Positions 7,785 to 16,270 of a stretch of 64,000 nucleotides of DNA are shown in pieces (positions within the stretch are counted from its first letter, which is position 1; the number at the start of each line of letters is the position of its first letter). A model generated the notes under the pieces. That model worked only from the letters and a program-made list of their open reading frames with translations. It had not been told where the DNA came from and made no database searches. A program made the position numbers and the translations under genes. This stretch comes from Argonema antarcticum A004/B2 (GTDB lineage: Bacteria > Cyanobacteriota > Cyanobacteriia > Cyanobacteriales > Aerosakkonemataceae): the NCBI RefSeq assembly GCF_023333585.1, contig NZ_JAIQZN010000007.1:1-64000 (forward strand), given 5' to 3'.

Positions 7785-10150
7785 GTTAACTGCCTTGCTG
7801 TACCATCATCGTGGTAGCGCTGTTCGCCTATACCTACGAGTTGTACGATCGCATCTCGCGCTGGTGGAGAAAATTGTCCCTGACGCGCTCCAATTTCTAC
7901 TATAGTTTGTTGCCCATCTGGATAAACGCGATAAGTAGTGGTTGCCCAAGCGCCGCTTTTATATTCAAAGCTATGACCGTCATCTTCGTAAAGCGTCCAC
8001 TCACCTGTACCAGGCCAAATACGCAGCGTTAATTGGTCTAGGGGACGTTCGTCAACGTATTGCATTACTGGTGCCATTGGGATAATTGCGCCAGCACGCA
8101 CGTAGAGAGGCATCCGTTCTAGTGGAGCCTGTGCCAGGATATGGACAGGCCCTTTGTAGCGATCGCCACTCCACCAGTCATACCAGGTGCCTTCGGGGAG
8201 GTATACGGCGCGATGATCGATTCCAGGTCGGTAGATGGGTGCTGCCATCAGGGATGGGCCGAGCAATACTTGGTCGTAGAGGTTGTAGGTTTTGCGATCG
8301 TTGGGGAAATGATAAAGTAAGGGACGCAAAATCGGTGCCCCTGTTGTCGCCGCTGACCAGAAAAGTGTGTAAATGTATGGCAATAGCCGATATCGCAAAT
8401 TGATATATTCGCGGCAGATTTTCTCGACTCGATCGCCAAATACCCACGGTTCGTGACGTGCCGTACTCATTGCCGAGTGACCGCGCATCAAGGGATAAAG
8501 CATTCCCACCTGCATCCACCGGGCGAACATTTCGGCAGTCGCGTTGCCAGCAAATCCGCCAATATCACAACCCACAAACTGCACGCCTGATAACCCCATA
8601 TTGCAAAGCATGGGCAGGGACATTTCTAAATGATCCCATAAGGATTGGTTGTCGCCCATCCACACGGACGACCACTTTTGAATGCCTGCAAAACCCGATC
8701 GCGTTAGCACGAAGGATCTCTCTGTAGAACGGTGTCGCTCAAGTCCTTGAAAACAAGCTTTAGCCATTGACAAACCGTACAAATTATGGACTTCCAGATG
8801 ATTTGTCAGCTCGTCGGGCGGGCCTTGGGGTGCGTCGAAGGGAAACCAGATTTTATTGCCGGGATCGCCAAAAGGCCGATCGTCCAGTGCGGGTTCGTTC
8901 ATATCGTTCCAGATACCCGCAATGCCAATATCGGTGAGGGTTTTCTGCCAGTCGCCCCACCACTGCTGCACATCCGATCGCAAAAAATCTGGAAATACCG
9001 CTTTATCAGGCCAAACATAGCCGTGGAATAGTTGTCCATCCGCTTTACGAACAAAATAATCCTGTTTTATGCCTCGATCGAAAACGGGATAATCTGCTTC
9101 TGGTTCGTACTTAACGCCGGGGTCGATAATAGTTACTGTCTTAAAACCATCTTGTTTCAAATCGCTAATTAGTTTGGCAGGATCGGGGAAGCGTTTCGGA
9201 CTCCAGGTGAAGACGCGATAACCGCGCATATAATCGATATCGAGATGGATGACATCGCAAGGAATGCTGCGATCGCGAAATTCCTGCGCTAGTTCCCGCA
9301 CCACCGTTTCTGATTCATAACTCCAGCGACATTGATGATAGCCCAACGACCATTTTGGCGGTAGTGGCATTCTACCTGTTAGTTGAGTGTAGGTATCAAG
9401 AATTTGAGCGGGTTCATCGCCATAAATAATGTAGTAATCGAGTTCGTCGCCGCGTGTTTCCATCCGTAAAACACCTGGTTTCTCAGCACCAATATCGAAT
9501 TGACTCCAAAACGTAGTGTTGAAAAAGATGCCGTAACCAACTCCCCCTAATCCCTCTTGTAAACGGGAGTGATTTTCATCGTGACGCAAAGCGATAAAAA
9601 ATGGAATCGCTTGGTACATTTCGTCAGTAAGCGAACCGTAATCTAGCGCATCAGTTGTCCAATTAGTCTTAACTTCAGATAATTTATCGAGAAATCCAGT
9701 CCGTTCGCCAAAGCCATAAAAATGTTCGTCAGCTTCGATGCGTTTCCAAGCTGCAACTGCACCAGTACGCCAACCCATACTCATATCTATATCGTGAGCG
9801 AAAGGACGCCCATATTTGTCAAAACATTGGATGCGGCAAGGATGGCGTTGAATGGAAACGCGCATCTTTTCTGTTTCGATTTCTATAGTTTCATTTGTTT
9901 CTTGAAATTGGAAATGTACGATATCCCATTCTTCATCATCCAGGGTAACCGCCCAGGAACGGCGCGACATAAATTCGCCGTTTGGTGATAGACGGACGCG
10001 GATTAAGTTGGGTGCCAGCACGGTAATTTTCAGACGCGCATCGCCACATTCGCAGGTGACACAGCGTTCCTCGTGTTGGACCGATCGTACCGTTCCAATT
10101 GTTGACCAAGGCTGATTTGTTGTGGGTAGTTTTCCGAAGTATTGCGGCAT
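7778..10150 (-). CDS. GH31 family glycoside hydrolase (alpha-glucosidase type)
   Basis: 790 residues, the usual length for the family. A GH31 N-terminal beta domain (about 30-250) is followed by the (beta/alpha)8 barrel. GIWNDMNEP contains the catalytic nucleophile Asp416. SSVWMGDNQS holds the likely acid/base Asp500, and FVGCDIGGF and RGHSA (His558) are substrate-site motifs. The C-terminal beta domain closes with YEDDGHSFEY. It should hydrolyse alpha-glucosidic bonds in the cytoplasm, as there is no signal peptide; the exact substrate cannot be told. A TnpB element ends immediately upstream: GGAGG at 10161-10165, within the element end, is spaced 10 nt from the ATG. The last codons and the TAG stop lie in a family A repeat. 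Confidence 0.9.
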   Translation of the reverse strand: MPQYFGKLPTTNQPWSTIGTVRSVQHEERCVTCECGDARLKITVLAPNLIRVRLSPNGEFMSRRSWAVTLDDEEWDIVHFQFQETNETIEIETEKMRVSIQRHPCRIQCFDKYGRPFAHDIDMSMGWRTGAVAAWKRIEADEHFYGFGERTGFLDKLSEVKTNWTTDALDYGSLTDEMYQAIPFFIALRHDENHSRLQEGLGGVGYGIFFNTTFWSQFDIGAEKPGVLRMETRGDELDYYIIYGDEPAQILDTYTQLTGRMPLPPKWSLGYHQCRWSYESETVVRELAQEFRDRSIPCDVIHLDIDYMRGYRVFTWSPKRFPDPAKLISDLKQDGFKTVTIIDPGVKYEPEADYPVFDRGIKQDYFVRKADGQLFHGYVWPDKAVFPDFLRSDVQQWWGDWQKTLTDIGIAGIWNDMNEPALDDRPFGDPGNKIWFPFDAPQGPPDELTNHLEVHNLYGLSMAKACFQGLERHRSTERSFVLTRSGFAGIQKWSSVWMGDNQSLWDHLEMSLPMLCNMGLSGVQFVGCDIGGFAGNATAEMFARWMQVGMLYPLMRGHSAMSTARHEPWVFGDRVEKICREYINLRYRLLPYIYTLFWSAATTGAPILRPLLYHFPNDRKTYNLYDQVLLGPSLMAAPIYRPGIDHRAVYLPEGTWYDWWSGDRYKGPVHILAQAPLERMPLYVRAGAIIPMAPVMQYVDERPLDQLTLRIWPGTGEWTLYEDDGHSFEYKSGAWATTTYRVYPDGQQTIVEIGARQGQFSPPARDAIVQLVGIGEQRYHDDGTARQLTL

Positions 10151-10170
10151 AACTTGACATCCTCCCGGCG

Positions 10171-11442
10171 CTAATTCGGAGTACCGAATATAGCGCGGGA
10201 TTCCAAAGATTGCTCTTTGGGCTTCCTCTTTCCACGAGTCGGCTTACTTAATTGAGTTGACCCAACCAAGCAGAGGTCATTCTCTCTAGAGGCGTTAATT
10301 TCCGTCTGCCCGACGGTATTTTCTAACATTTTACTTAAGATGGATAGCGCAATATTTAGAATATTAATAGCCGCGTTCCAATCTCGATCTTGAATATGCC
10401 CACAGTGATGGCATTGATGAGTTCTATTGCTTAAGGTTTTCTTAACTACCGTACCGCAATTAGAACAATCCTGTGATGTATAGTTCGGAGGAACAGCTAC
10501 AACTGGTACTGCAAATACTTGACCGAAATATTCAAGCCATTGTCTAAACATCGACCAAGAAGCATCACTAATTGATTTAGCTAAATGATGATTCTTCACC
10601 ATGTTTTTTACCTGTAAGTCTTCAATGGCTACCAAGTCACTAGACTGGATTACGCACCTTGCTAATTTGACAACAAAGTCTTTACGCTGCCTTTCAACTT
10701 TTAGGTGTTTCCTACCTAAGCGATTCTTGGCTTTCTTTCTATTTTTTGACCCAATATTTTTTCGTGAAAGTTGACGAGCAGCTCTCTTGAGCGATTTTTC
10801 ACCTTGACGTAAAAAGCGAGGATTTTCTATTTGATTGCCTTCTGAATCGGTGTAGAAATGGTTTAAACCAACATCTAGCCCTAACATTCGACCTGTTAAT
10901 TCATGGGTTTCTTTCCTTTCATGATTAATGCAAAACTGCACGTAATATCCATCAGAGCGACGAACTATCCTAACACGCTTAAGAAGGTCTATTTGGTAAA
11001 AATGTAAGTCTCTAGTTCCCCAAAGTCTGAAAGTACCAGCACCAAATTTATCCGTGAAAGTTATATATCTTCTATCGGATGAAAGCTTCCAACCACAGGT
11101 TTTATACTCAACTGATGCTCTGGTCAACAGTTTTTTGAACTTCGGATAACCTTTTTTGCCTGCTACTTTCTGTTTGCAGTTATCAAAAAATCGAACTATA
11201 GCCAACCAAGCGCGTTCAGCCATTGCCTGTCTTGCCATTGAGTTAAGTTTTTTAACCCAAGGGAATTCAGGATTGTCAGCCAGGACTTTGCAGTATTTGT
11301 TCAAGTCCATGCCGTTTACTCCTGGATTATCCATCCAGTATCGCAAAGCTTTATTACGAACAAAAAGCCCAGTCCGCAACATCTCATCGAGGATGCGGTA
11401 CTGAGCTTCTGTTCCTTTTATTTTTGCTTCGTAAACTAACAT
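10171..11442 (-). CDS. tnpB: TnpB, RNA-guided nuclease of IS200/IS605 family
   Basis: 423 residues with all RuvC residues in place: LGLDVGLNHF (Asp190), VAIEDLQVKNM (Glu274) and DRDWNAAINI (Asp354). The zinc finger is CSNCG...CHHCG (Cys326, 329, 344, 347). A basic N-terminal helical region (about 1-130) and a lysine/arginine-rich C-terminal tail (about 375-423) complete it. TnpB proteins are nickases/endonucleases guided by the RNA from the element's right end. The gene looks intact, so activity is possible. Neighbours: the GH31 gene begins 20 bp after its stop. Confidence 0.9.
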   Translation of the reverse strand: MLVYEAKIKGTEAQYRILDEMLRTGLFVRNKALRYWMDNPGVNGMDLNKYCKVLADNPEFPWVKKLNSMARQAMAERAWLAIVRFFDNCKQKVAGKKGYPKFKKLLTRASVEYKTCGWKLSSDRRYITFTDKFGAGTFRLWGTRDLHFYQIDLLKRVRIVRRSDGYYVQFCINHERKETHELTGRMLGLDVGLNHFYTDSEGNQIENPRFLRQGEKSLKRAARQLSRKNIGSKNRKKAKNRLGRKHLKVERQRKDFVVKLARCVIQSSDLVAIEDLQVKNMVKNHHLAKSISDASWSMFRQWLEYFGQVFAVPVVAVPPNYTSQDCSNCGTVVKKTLSNRTHQCHHCGHIQDRDWNAAINILNIALSILSKMLENTVGQTEINASRENDLCLVGSTQLSKPTRGKRKPKEQSLESRAIFGTPN

Positions 11443-11481
11443 TTTATAGAAATGTGCTGTGTAAATATAGTAACATGATTT

Positions 11482-11516
11482 GTTAAAATTGGGTACATCG
11501 AGTACCCAATTTTAAC
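11482..11516. repeat. 15-bp perfect inverted repeat upstream of tnpB
   Basis: GTTAAAATTGGGTAC, loop ATCGA, GTACCCAATTTTAAC. It lies 40-74 bp upstream of the tnpB ATG. It could be the element's left-end hairpin, or a terminator for the HAD gene transcribed toward it; no T-run follows on minus. Confidence 0.7.
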
Positions 11517-11607
11517 CCGCCTTTCATCCCCACACCAAGCAGAAGCTGCTATGGTGTGGGTCTGACCGGCGGGGTAGATAAAAATGGCCTAACGCACGCA
11601 AGTCTAT

Positions 11608-12267
11608 TTAGAAGAGTGGGGAATCGCTGTAGTGTGCCAATATATCGGCGGGGTTGTCATAAATAGCGATCGCATCCTTTAGCTGACTCTCCTCGAAACC
11701 ACCGCAGCGTACTGCGATCGTGCCGACACCAGCTTTATTGGCAGATTCAATATCGTAGGGAGTGTCAGCAATCATCACAACTTGACTTGGTTCGATCTCA
11801 AGTTTACTAAGTGCTGCTTCCACAATATCGGGTGCTGGTTTAGATTCTTCAGCATCGCTTGATGTTGTTGCTTCATCTAGCAAATCATCCACCTGCGCGG
11901 CTTTCAGCAAGAAAGAAAGTTCTTCAGTTGTAGCCGAAGTAGCAATAATCAGTCGTAATCCTTCTTTCTGCATCCTCAAGATAAGTTCTCTCGATCCCTT
12001 AGTCGGATGTAGTGTTGGTGCAAAGCGTTTGATCATCAGTTCTTTGCGCTTTTCGGAAATAGCTTTTCCATCTCCTTCCTCATCATTAAGTCCAGGCACC
12101 ATTTTCGGTATAATTTTATCGCCACCCATACCGATCAGCGGTCGAACTTTTTCGTATGGCACCTCATATCCATTAGTTGCAAATGCTTCCACCCAAGCTT
12201 GTGCGTGAGCATCATTGCTGAGGACAAGTGTGCCATCTACATCTAGAATTACTGCTTGCAATGCCAT
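11608..12267 (-). CDS. HAD-superfamily phosphatase (beta-phosphoglucomutase/Gph-like)
   Basis: 219 residues with all four HAD motifs: VILDVDGTLV (Asp9 nucleophile, Asp11), IIATSATTEE (motif II), ESKPAPDIVEAAL (Lys, motif III) and MIADTPYDIESANKAG (motif IV). An alpha-helical cap (about 18-85) places it in subfamily I with phosphoglycolate phosphatase and beta-phosphoglucomutase. The substrate is a small phosphorylated metabolite that I cannot name. The protein is cytoplasmic. There is no clear operon. Confidence 0.85.
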   Translation of the reverse strand: MALQAVILDVDGTLVLSNDAHAQAWVEAFATNGYEVPYEKVRPLIGMGGDKIIPKMVPGLNDEEGDGKAISEKRKELMIKRFAPTLHPTKGSRELILRMQKEGLRLIIATSATTEELSFLLKAAQVDDLLDEATTSSDAEESKPAPDIVEAALSKLEIEPSQVVMIADTPYDIESANKAGVGTIAVRCGGFEESQLKDAIAIYDNPADILAHYSDSPLF

Positions 12268-12349
12268 TGTTAAATTTTGCGATCGTTCTCTTACCCAAAT
12301 GAACTTTAAACGTCAAAACGCCTTATATCGTCTGCCTTTGGAGAGAATA

Positions 12350-12516
12350 ATACAGTGTCCGGTTGCATCATTAGTACATGAGTGAGATCGTCAAATTTTC
12401 TGTTGTCATCGTTGGTTAAATTTTTACCGCAGATGAAGAGAGATGAACGCAGATAAACGCAGATAAGAATAATCCACGATTTTTTTAGGTAACCAATTCG
12501 TAAGGATATGATATAA
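12350..12516. repeat. MITE-like element, family C, decayed copy
   Basis: It shares the interior words TTTTTACCGCAGATGAAGAG and 'gcagataaacgcagataaga' and the end word GTCCGGTTGCATC with the better-preserved copy at 56899-57046. The right TIR here (GATATGATATAAG) is degraded. The 12268-12612 gap holds nothing else that I recognise. Confidence 0.65.
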
Positions 12517-12612
12517 GTTAATCACGGCACGGCGATAAAAGCTGTGTTAAGCAGCTTATTGCTCAGGCTCCTTGCATCGCTACTTTAGGTAAGCTGCTGA
12601 GGCATAAAAAGA

Positions 12613-12888
12613 CTATTCCATTTCCGATGGCGGATTTTTGCCTATTTTCATTGCCTTCTTGCTTTGCTTCAACGGCTTCCACAAAGATTTGATCTGTCGG
12701 TAAGCTTCCTGGGGAGTAAGCTTACCTCCAGTTTCTAGTGCCGCTATATATGCAACTTTCTGAGCAAATTCTTGCAAATTGGCGTTAAAAGCTAGGTGTT
12801 CGGGTGTAAACGCACCATAGTAGCGGCTCCGTGGGTAGAAAAAGTTGTTTTTGCTCTCTTGGTTGAAGTTTTTGTCCTTAGTTGACAT
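12613..12888 (-). CDS. DUF7219-type small cyanobacterial protein
   Basis: 91 residues. FFYPRSRYYGAFTPEHLAFN, then LQEFAQKVAYIAALETGGKL and AYRQIKSLWKPLKQSKK, match my memory of a widespread small cyanobacterial family (DUF7219). It is soluble, helical and basic at the C-terminus. No function is known to me. Single gene. Confidence 0.65.
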   Translation of the reverse strand: MSTKDKNFNQESKNNFFYPRSRYYGAFTPEHLAFNANLQEFAQKVAYIAALETGGKLTPQEAYRQIKSLWKPLKQSKKAMKIGKNPPSEME

Positions 12889-13038
12889 TGATTTTTAATC
12901 GTAATAACCTTGGTTATACATATTCTTAACCAATTCTTAACCAAAAGTATACCCTGCTGGGGGATAAACTTTGCAAAGATTAACTTATGTTGTCATTGGT
13001 CAGTTGTCAGTTGTCAGTTGTTATTCTCTTTCCTCGCC

Positions 13039-13126
13039 TCCCCCACTCTCCCACTCCCCCACTCTCCCACTCCCCCACTCTCCCACTCTCCCACTCCCCC
13101 ACTCTCCCACTCCCCCACTCTCCCGC
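13039..13126 (+). repeat. Octanucleotide tandem repeat T(C/T)CCCCAC-type, 11 units
   Basis: Eleven 8-bp units alternating tcccccac and tctcccac, the last one being tctcccgc. The same octamer forms the 16-unit array inside the NACHT gene at 62721-62848. It is non-coding here; the frames crossing it are low-complexity only. Confidence 0.9.
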
Positions 13127-13214
13127 AACGCTGCACGCATAGTTAAAACCCAAGAGCCGTGTGCGATCGGGTATTTTATAGCAACCGATGAGTCGGTTAA
13201 GCCATAAATCTGGG

Positions 13215-13313
13215 GTAGGGGCGAACGCGAGTGCGTGCCGAGTTCATTAGCATTCGGGCATATAATTTATTGGTTAAAACCGAAGATTTACTACCCGAAT
13301 GCTTCGCCCCTAC
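13215..13313. repeat. MITE-like element, family F, copy 1
   Basis: Ends GTAGGGGCGAA (13215-13225) and TTCGCCCCTAC (13303-13313) are perfect inverted repeats. Inside, GCATTCGGG and CCCGAATGC also pair. It ends 2 bp before the stop codon of the minus-strand methyltransferase. Related copies lie near 14226-14296, 38091-38155 and 53905-53975. Confidence 0.8.
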
Positions 13314-13315
13314 TG

Positions 13316-14140
13316 TCAAGAGTCGCCTTGGTGGTTGCTATACAAGCTAGTCATGATTTGAAATAATTCATTAGACAAATCGTAAGGAGCTTGGCGCTGT
13401 TTTTGAAAGAGAACACCTGCTAATAGATAGATGTTTTGTGAATAAAAAGCCATGTTTTTTTCTCGCATCTTGGCAATCGTATTCCTAACTTTTGGCTCAG
13501 AACTATAATAGCCAAACTCTAGAGGCGAAACTAAAAACTTGGAGATGTAATAACCTTGTTCGAGGCCATAATCAATCGTCTCTACAGGATTGGAGTAACT
13601 AGAAATCATCAGCATCACGTTTTCGTAATCTAATGACAGGAGTTGTTTGGTAATAGTAGATCCGTCGTTGCCTCCACGTAACAAGGGTAGATAGATCTCG
13701 TCATCTACTGACGGTAAATATGGCGGGTTTGATACAAGATACCTGGAATCAGGTTTAGCCGAATTAAAAAAGCAGGAATTATGAACTACATATTTATCAT
13801 TGAGTTCGTAGGCGGCAATTTTTGAATTGGCGATATCGCAAGCTGAACTGTTCAACTCATAACCATGAATTAAGCCATCAAACTGAGTTCTAAGTAATGA
13901 ATTAAGAACTGGAAGGCCATCGCCAGAACCAAATTCGATCGCAACTTCATTTTCATGACAATTACTTAGAATCATCATGTCTAAGCATTGTGAGTAAAAA
14001 TTCGATTCTTCTGGGCAAATAAATACTTCTTTTCCAGAAGGGCTCCTCTTAGCAATTTTGGAGGTGGGATTTTGGGTAGAGATTTTGCGAGAGCCCAAAA
14101 TTGACGTGGCTGTTGGATTTAAGATTGTCTGGTCAAACAT
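13316..14140 (-). CDS. Class I SAM-dependent methyltransferase with NPPY motif
   Basis: 274 residues. EFGSGDGLP (69-76) is the SAM-binding glycine loop, and VSNPPYLPS (Asn138-Pro-Pro-Tyr141) is the motif of HemK/PrmC-type and DNA adenine N-methyltransferases that act on a planar amide or amino nitrogen. The rest does not resemble PrmC (no N-terminal PrmC domain), so the substrate is unknown. It is soluble. The next gene upstream on the same strand is a haem-oxygenase-like diiron protein. Such pairs occur in small-molecule or peptide modification, but joint function here is an inference. Confidence 0.7.
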   Translation of the reverse strand: MFDQTILNPTATSILGSRKISTQNPTSKIAKRSPSGKEVFICPEESNFYSQCLDMMILSNCHENEVAIEFGSGDGLPVLNSLLRTQFDGLIHGYELNSSACDIANSKIAAYELNDKYVVHNSCFFNSAKPDSRYLVSNPPYLPSVDDEIYLPLLRGGNDGSTITKQLLSLDYENVMLMISSYSNPVETIDYGLEQGYYISKFLVSPLEFGYYSSEPKVRNTIAKMREKNMAFYSQNIYLLAGVLFQKQRQAPYDLSNELFQIMTSLYSNHQGDS

Positions 14141-14225
14141 TGTATGGCGGTTGGTAGTTGGGAAAAGGTTAGTGTTGGAAAATCAAACTTGTGGCTCATG
14201 GCAAAGCTAGCTGGTTGCCAGGATA

Positions 14226-14296
14226 TAGGGCTAAGCATTCAGACAGCAAATGTGGGTTTTGAGTAAGAAATTGTGGCCTGAATGCTTCGCCTCTAC
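14226..14296. repeat. Family F element, copy 2
   Basis: AAGCATTCAG (14233-14242) pairs with CTGAATGCTT (14278-14287), followed by CGCCTCTAC, close to the family F end CGCCCCTAC. It fills much of the 222-bp gap between the methyltransferase gene and the diiron-oxidase-like gene. Confidence 0.6.
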
Positions 14297-14362
14297 TCAC
14301 TCACGATTGTGATGGCTCAGCTTGGTAAGAAGAATGTTCGGTTCGACGGATACAATAGGTTT

Positions 14363-15472
14363 TTAAAGTGATGCTTCTACTTCGCGGATCGATCGCACTA
14401 CAGCAGCGCCAGCGCGATCGCCCATACATTTCCCTTGGTCGTACCCCAGGACGATTTCCCAGGCGCTTGAGGCGTACATATCCGCCAATGGCAAAGCCGC
14501 ATCATCTAACATCCAGCGACCGTGCAGCTCGTCTACTTTAATGTGCAGATCCCAATAGGCTGTTGCATCTGCTTGAAGTCCCAATCGGTCAGCTGCGGCG
14601 CGGTAGTTTTTGAACGGGGCCGGTACGGAAAGTTCTCCGTAGAGCAGTCCGCCGATGTAGCGTAGGAAACAGCGCTTGCGTTCGGTGAGCAAGAAGCTAT
14701 GGTTGATGAGTGCGAGAATTTCCCAAGGCACTAAATCAAAATATGCCTCTGGTTCGGTGTGCATTTTGAATTCGGCAAGCATGGTGATGAAATGGGATGA
14801 GTGCTTGCGGCCAAGACGACCGCCGCCGTACTCTTCCAGCAGCAAGCGCGTCAGCACCGAATGCACCTCATTACTGACACCACCCAGGGTGCGGGACAGT
14901 TGACTTGCTTCGACTAATCCATCCAGGGATGCGATCGCAAGCAGATGGCGATATCCCGCCTCAGTCATCTCTTCTCGTATGTAATGACTGTCCTGTGTTA
15001 GAGGTGGATCGAGGTCGCTTTTTACCCGCTCAATTAATGCCTGCTTGACATCAAGTTTTTGCAGGCTTTCTACATCTAAGTGCGACAACTCCCACTGCTG
15101 CCAAACTTCCTCGATTCGATCGCGTATCTTTCGCAAGTAATAAGAACGCTCGTTGGTGTAATGACGCAAATCGTCATACCAAAAAAGCTTTAATCGGTTG
15201 ATGCGATAAAGCACGCGCTGTAAAAAAAGATGTGCCGCGTTGCTAGAGCCTGATGCTCCTGCGTAAGCAACTGGGATTGCGCGTGCGATCGCGCTTTCAA
15301 AATCAACAGCAATTTCAGGTTGTGCAGCTAGTTTTTTGTCTAAATCTTCCAGTTCCAACAGCGCGATGAATTGCTGCTCAGCCTCATCATATTTGAAAAC
15401 TTCCGTTTGTAGCTCAGCCTTACTATTCACCTTAAAGTTGGTTAGCGGCAAGCTAACTACATTGCTCGGCAT
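14363..15472 (-). CDS. Haem-oxygenase-like diiron oxidase (iron-containing redox enzyme family)
   Basis: I place the start at 15472 (MPSNVVSLPL, 369 residues), because AAGGA at 15480-15484 is 7 nt upstream; an upstream ATG at 15556 would add 28 residues. The C-terminal half is all-helical, with EEYGGGRLGRKHSSHF (about 213-228), LLYGELSVPAPF and YWDLHIKVDELHGRWM (His310, Asp314, His317). This is the pattern of HDO-fold diiron proteins (PF14518 group, TenA-like). These enzymes cleave or oxidise small amine or fatty substrates using O2. The substrate is not predictable. It is soluble. A SAM methyltransferase gene follows on the same strand. Confidence 0.75.
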   Translation of the reverse strand: MPSNVVSLPLTNFKVNSKAELQTEVFKYDEAEQQFIALLELEDLDKKLAAQPEIAVDFESAIARAIPVAYAGASGSSNAAHLFLQRVLYRINRLKLFWYDDLRHYTNERSYYLRKIRDRIEEVWQQWELSHLDVESLQKLDVKQALIERVKSDLDPPLTQDSHYIREEMTEAGYRHLLAIASLDGLVEASQLSRTLGGVSNEVHSVLTRLLLEEYGGGRLGRKHSSHFITMLAEFKMHTEPEAYFDLVPWEILALINHSFLLTERKRCFLRYIGGLLYGELSVPAPFKNYRAAADRLGLQADATAYWDLHIKVDELHGRWMLDDAALPLADMYASSAWEIVLGYDQGKCMGDRAGAAVVRSIREVEASL

Positions 15473-15695
15473 CTCATCTTCCTTATTCTCGTACAACTTA
15501 TTTTTGTTTATTATTTTGTTGTCCGCACAATTTAACAATAACTTCGTTATAGGCATTATTAAATCTTTCTTAAGTAGGAACGATTGCAGAGATAAAAGAT
15601 TAAAAAATTAGGGTGGGCTTTACCCACCCTAATCAACTATGACTCATCATCGGTCATTTTTTATTGCATATATTTAATGACCGATAACTTGGATA

Positions 15696-15905
15696 TCAGG
15701 ATGTTGTATAGTTCTCATCTTTCCAACAGCGTGGCAGATCCTCCCCGGAAGGAAAAAGCAATTTTTCCTTGGCATAAGAAACAGCCTGTTGTTCTTCTTG
15801 ACCTTCTTGATCTCGTCCTGTTACCTCATTCTTAATAGGGTTGAACAAGTCTTCAACATCGACTATTTTGATTAAATTGCCATTCTCTTTCGTTTTGAGA
15901 AACAT
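15696..15905 (-). CDS. Small conserved cyanobacterial protein
   Basis: 69 residues: an N-terminal beta-type segment (GNLIKIVDVEDLFNP) and a C-terminal LLFPSGEDLPRCW. The FPSGE-LP-CW pattern is one I associate with a short cyanobacterial family of unknown function. There is no signal peptide or membrane segment. The unique Cys/Trp near the end is conserved-looking. Confidence 0.55.
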   Translation of the reverse strand: MFLKTKENGNLIKIVDVEDLFNPIKNEVTGRDQEGQEEQQAVSYAKEKLLFPSGEDLPRCWKDENYTTS

Positions 15906-16056
15906 AAAACCTCTGTAAGTAGATCTAATTGCTTTAATTTATAATTTTTTTACGGCAAATTGGTCATCTATCAAAAGTTGTTTGTTATTGTTTACACTCG
16001 TTTATTTGTGCCGCCAACCAATGACTAATGACAGATGACAAATGACCGATGGCCGA

Positions 16057-16152
16057 TTAAGGCTTGAGAACCACCTTGATGCAGTTGTCTTTTTTGTGCT
16101 TGAAAATTTCGTAGCCTTTCGGCGCGTCTGACAAACTCATGCGATGGGTGAG
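16057..16152 (-). pseudogene. 3' remnant of zinc-dependent alcohol dehydrogenase gene
   Basis: Read on minus, this stretch translates as LTHRMSLSDAPKGYEIF followed by KHKKDNCIKVVLKP and a TAA stop. That is the typical C-terminus of Zn-dependent alcohol/formaldehyde dehydrogenases of the MDR family. Upstream the frame runs straight into a repeat carrying GGGGGG/CCCCCC palindromes (16151-16199), so only about 32 codons remain. The rest of the gene is absent from the flanking sequence, which goes directly to the DJ-1/PfpI gene. A clear truncated relic. Confidence 0.75.
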
Positions 16153-16199
16153 TTCCCCCCAGATTTGGGGGGCAAAACCTTGGTTAGTGCGTAAGTCCT
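16151..16199. repeat. Family H element, partial copy
   Basis: CCCCCCAGATTTGGGGGG followed by GTGCGTAAGTCCTG matches the right half of the complete element at 51780-51891. It abuts the ADH remnant, suggesting insertion or recombination here removed the rest of that gene. An AT-rich imperfect palindrome follows to 16262. Confidence 0.65.
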
Positions 16200-16270
16200 G
16201 TTCAGATTTCAGATTGGAGATTTAATTTTTCTATTAGACTTCTCCAATCTGAAATCTAAAATTACTTATT

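Larger units (their letters stand above)
10152..11590 (-). mobile_element. TnpB-only IS200/IS605-type (IS1341-like) element
   Basis: The element contains only tnpB, with no tnpA. The right end (10152-10199, read on minus) is a hairpin CCCGCGCTA...TAGCGCCGGG overlapping the tnpB stop, ending in GGGAGGATGTCAAG, the terminus style of cyanobacterial IS605-group elements. The guide (omega) RNA of such elements normally overlaps this end. The left boundary is not sharp. The 11455-11590 stretch upstream of tnpB has a 15-bp inverted repeat (11482-11516) and a second palindrome, CCCCACACC/GGTGTGGG (11528-11560), which could be the left-end structure. Mobility would need a TnpA in trans. Confidence 0.65.

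Noticed and set aside
13039-13126. Repeat array considered as a CRISPR
   Set aside because: Units are 8 bp with no spacers.
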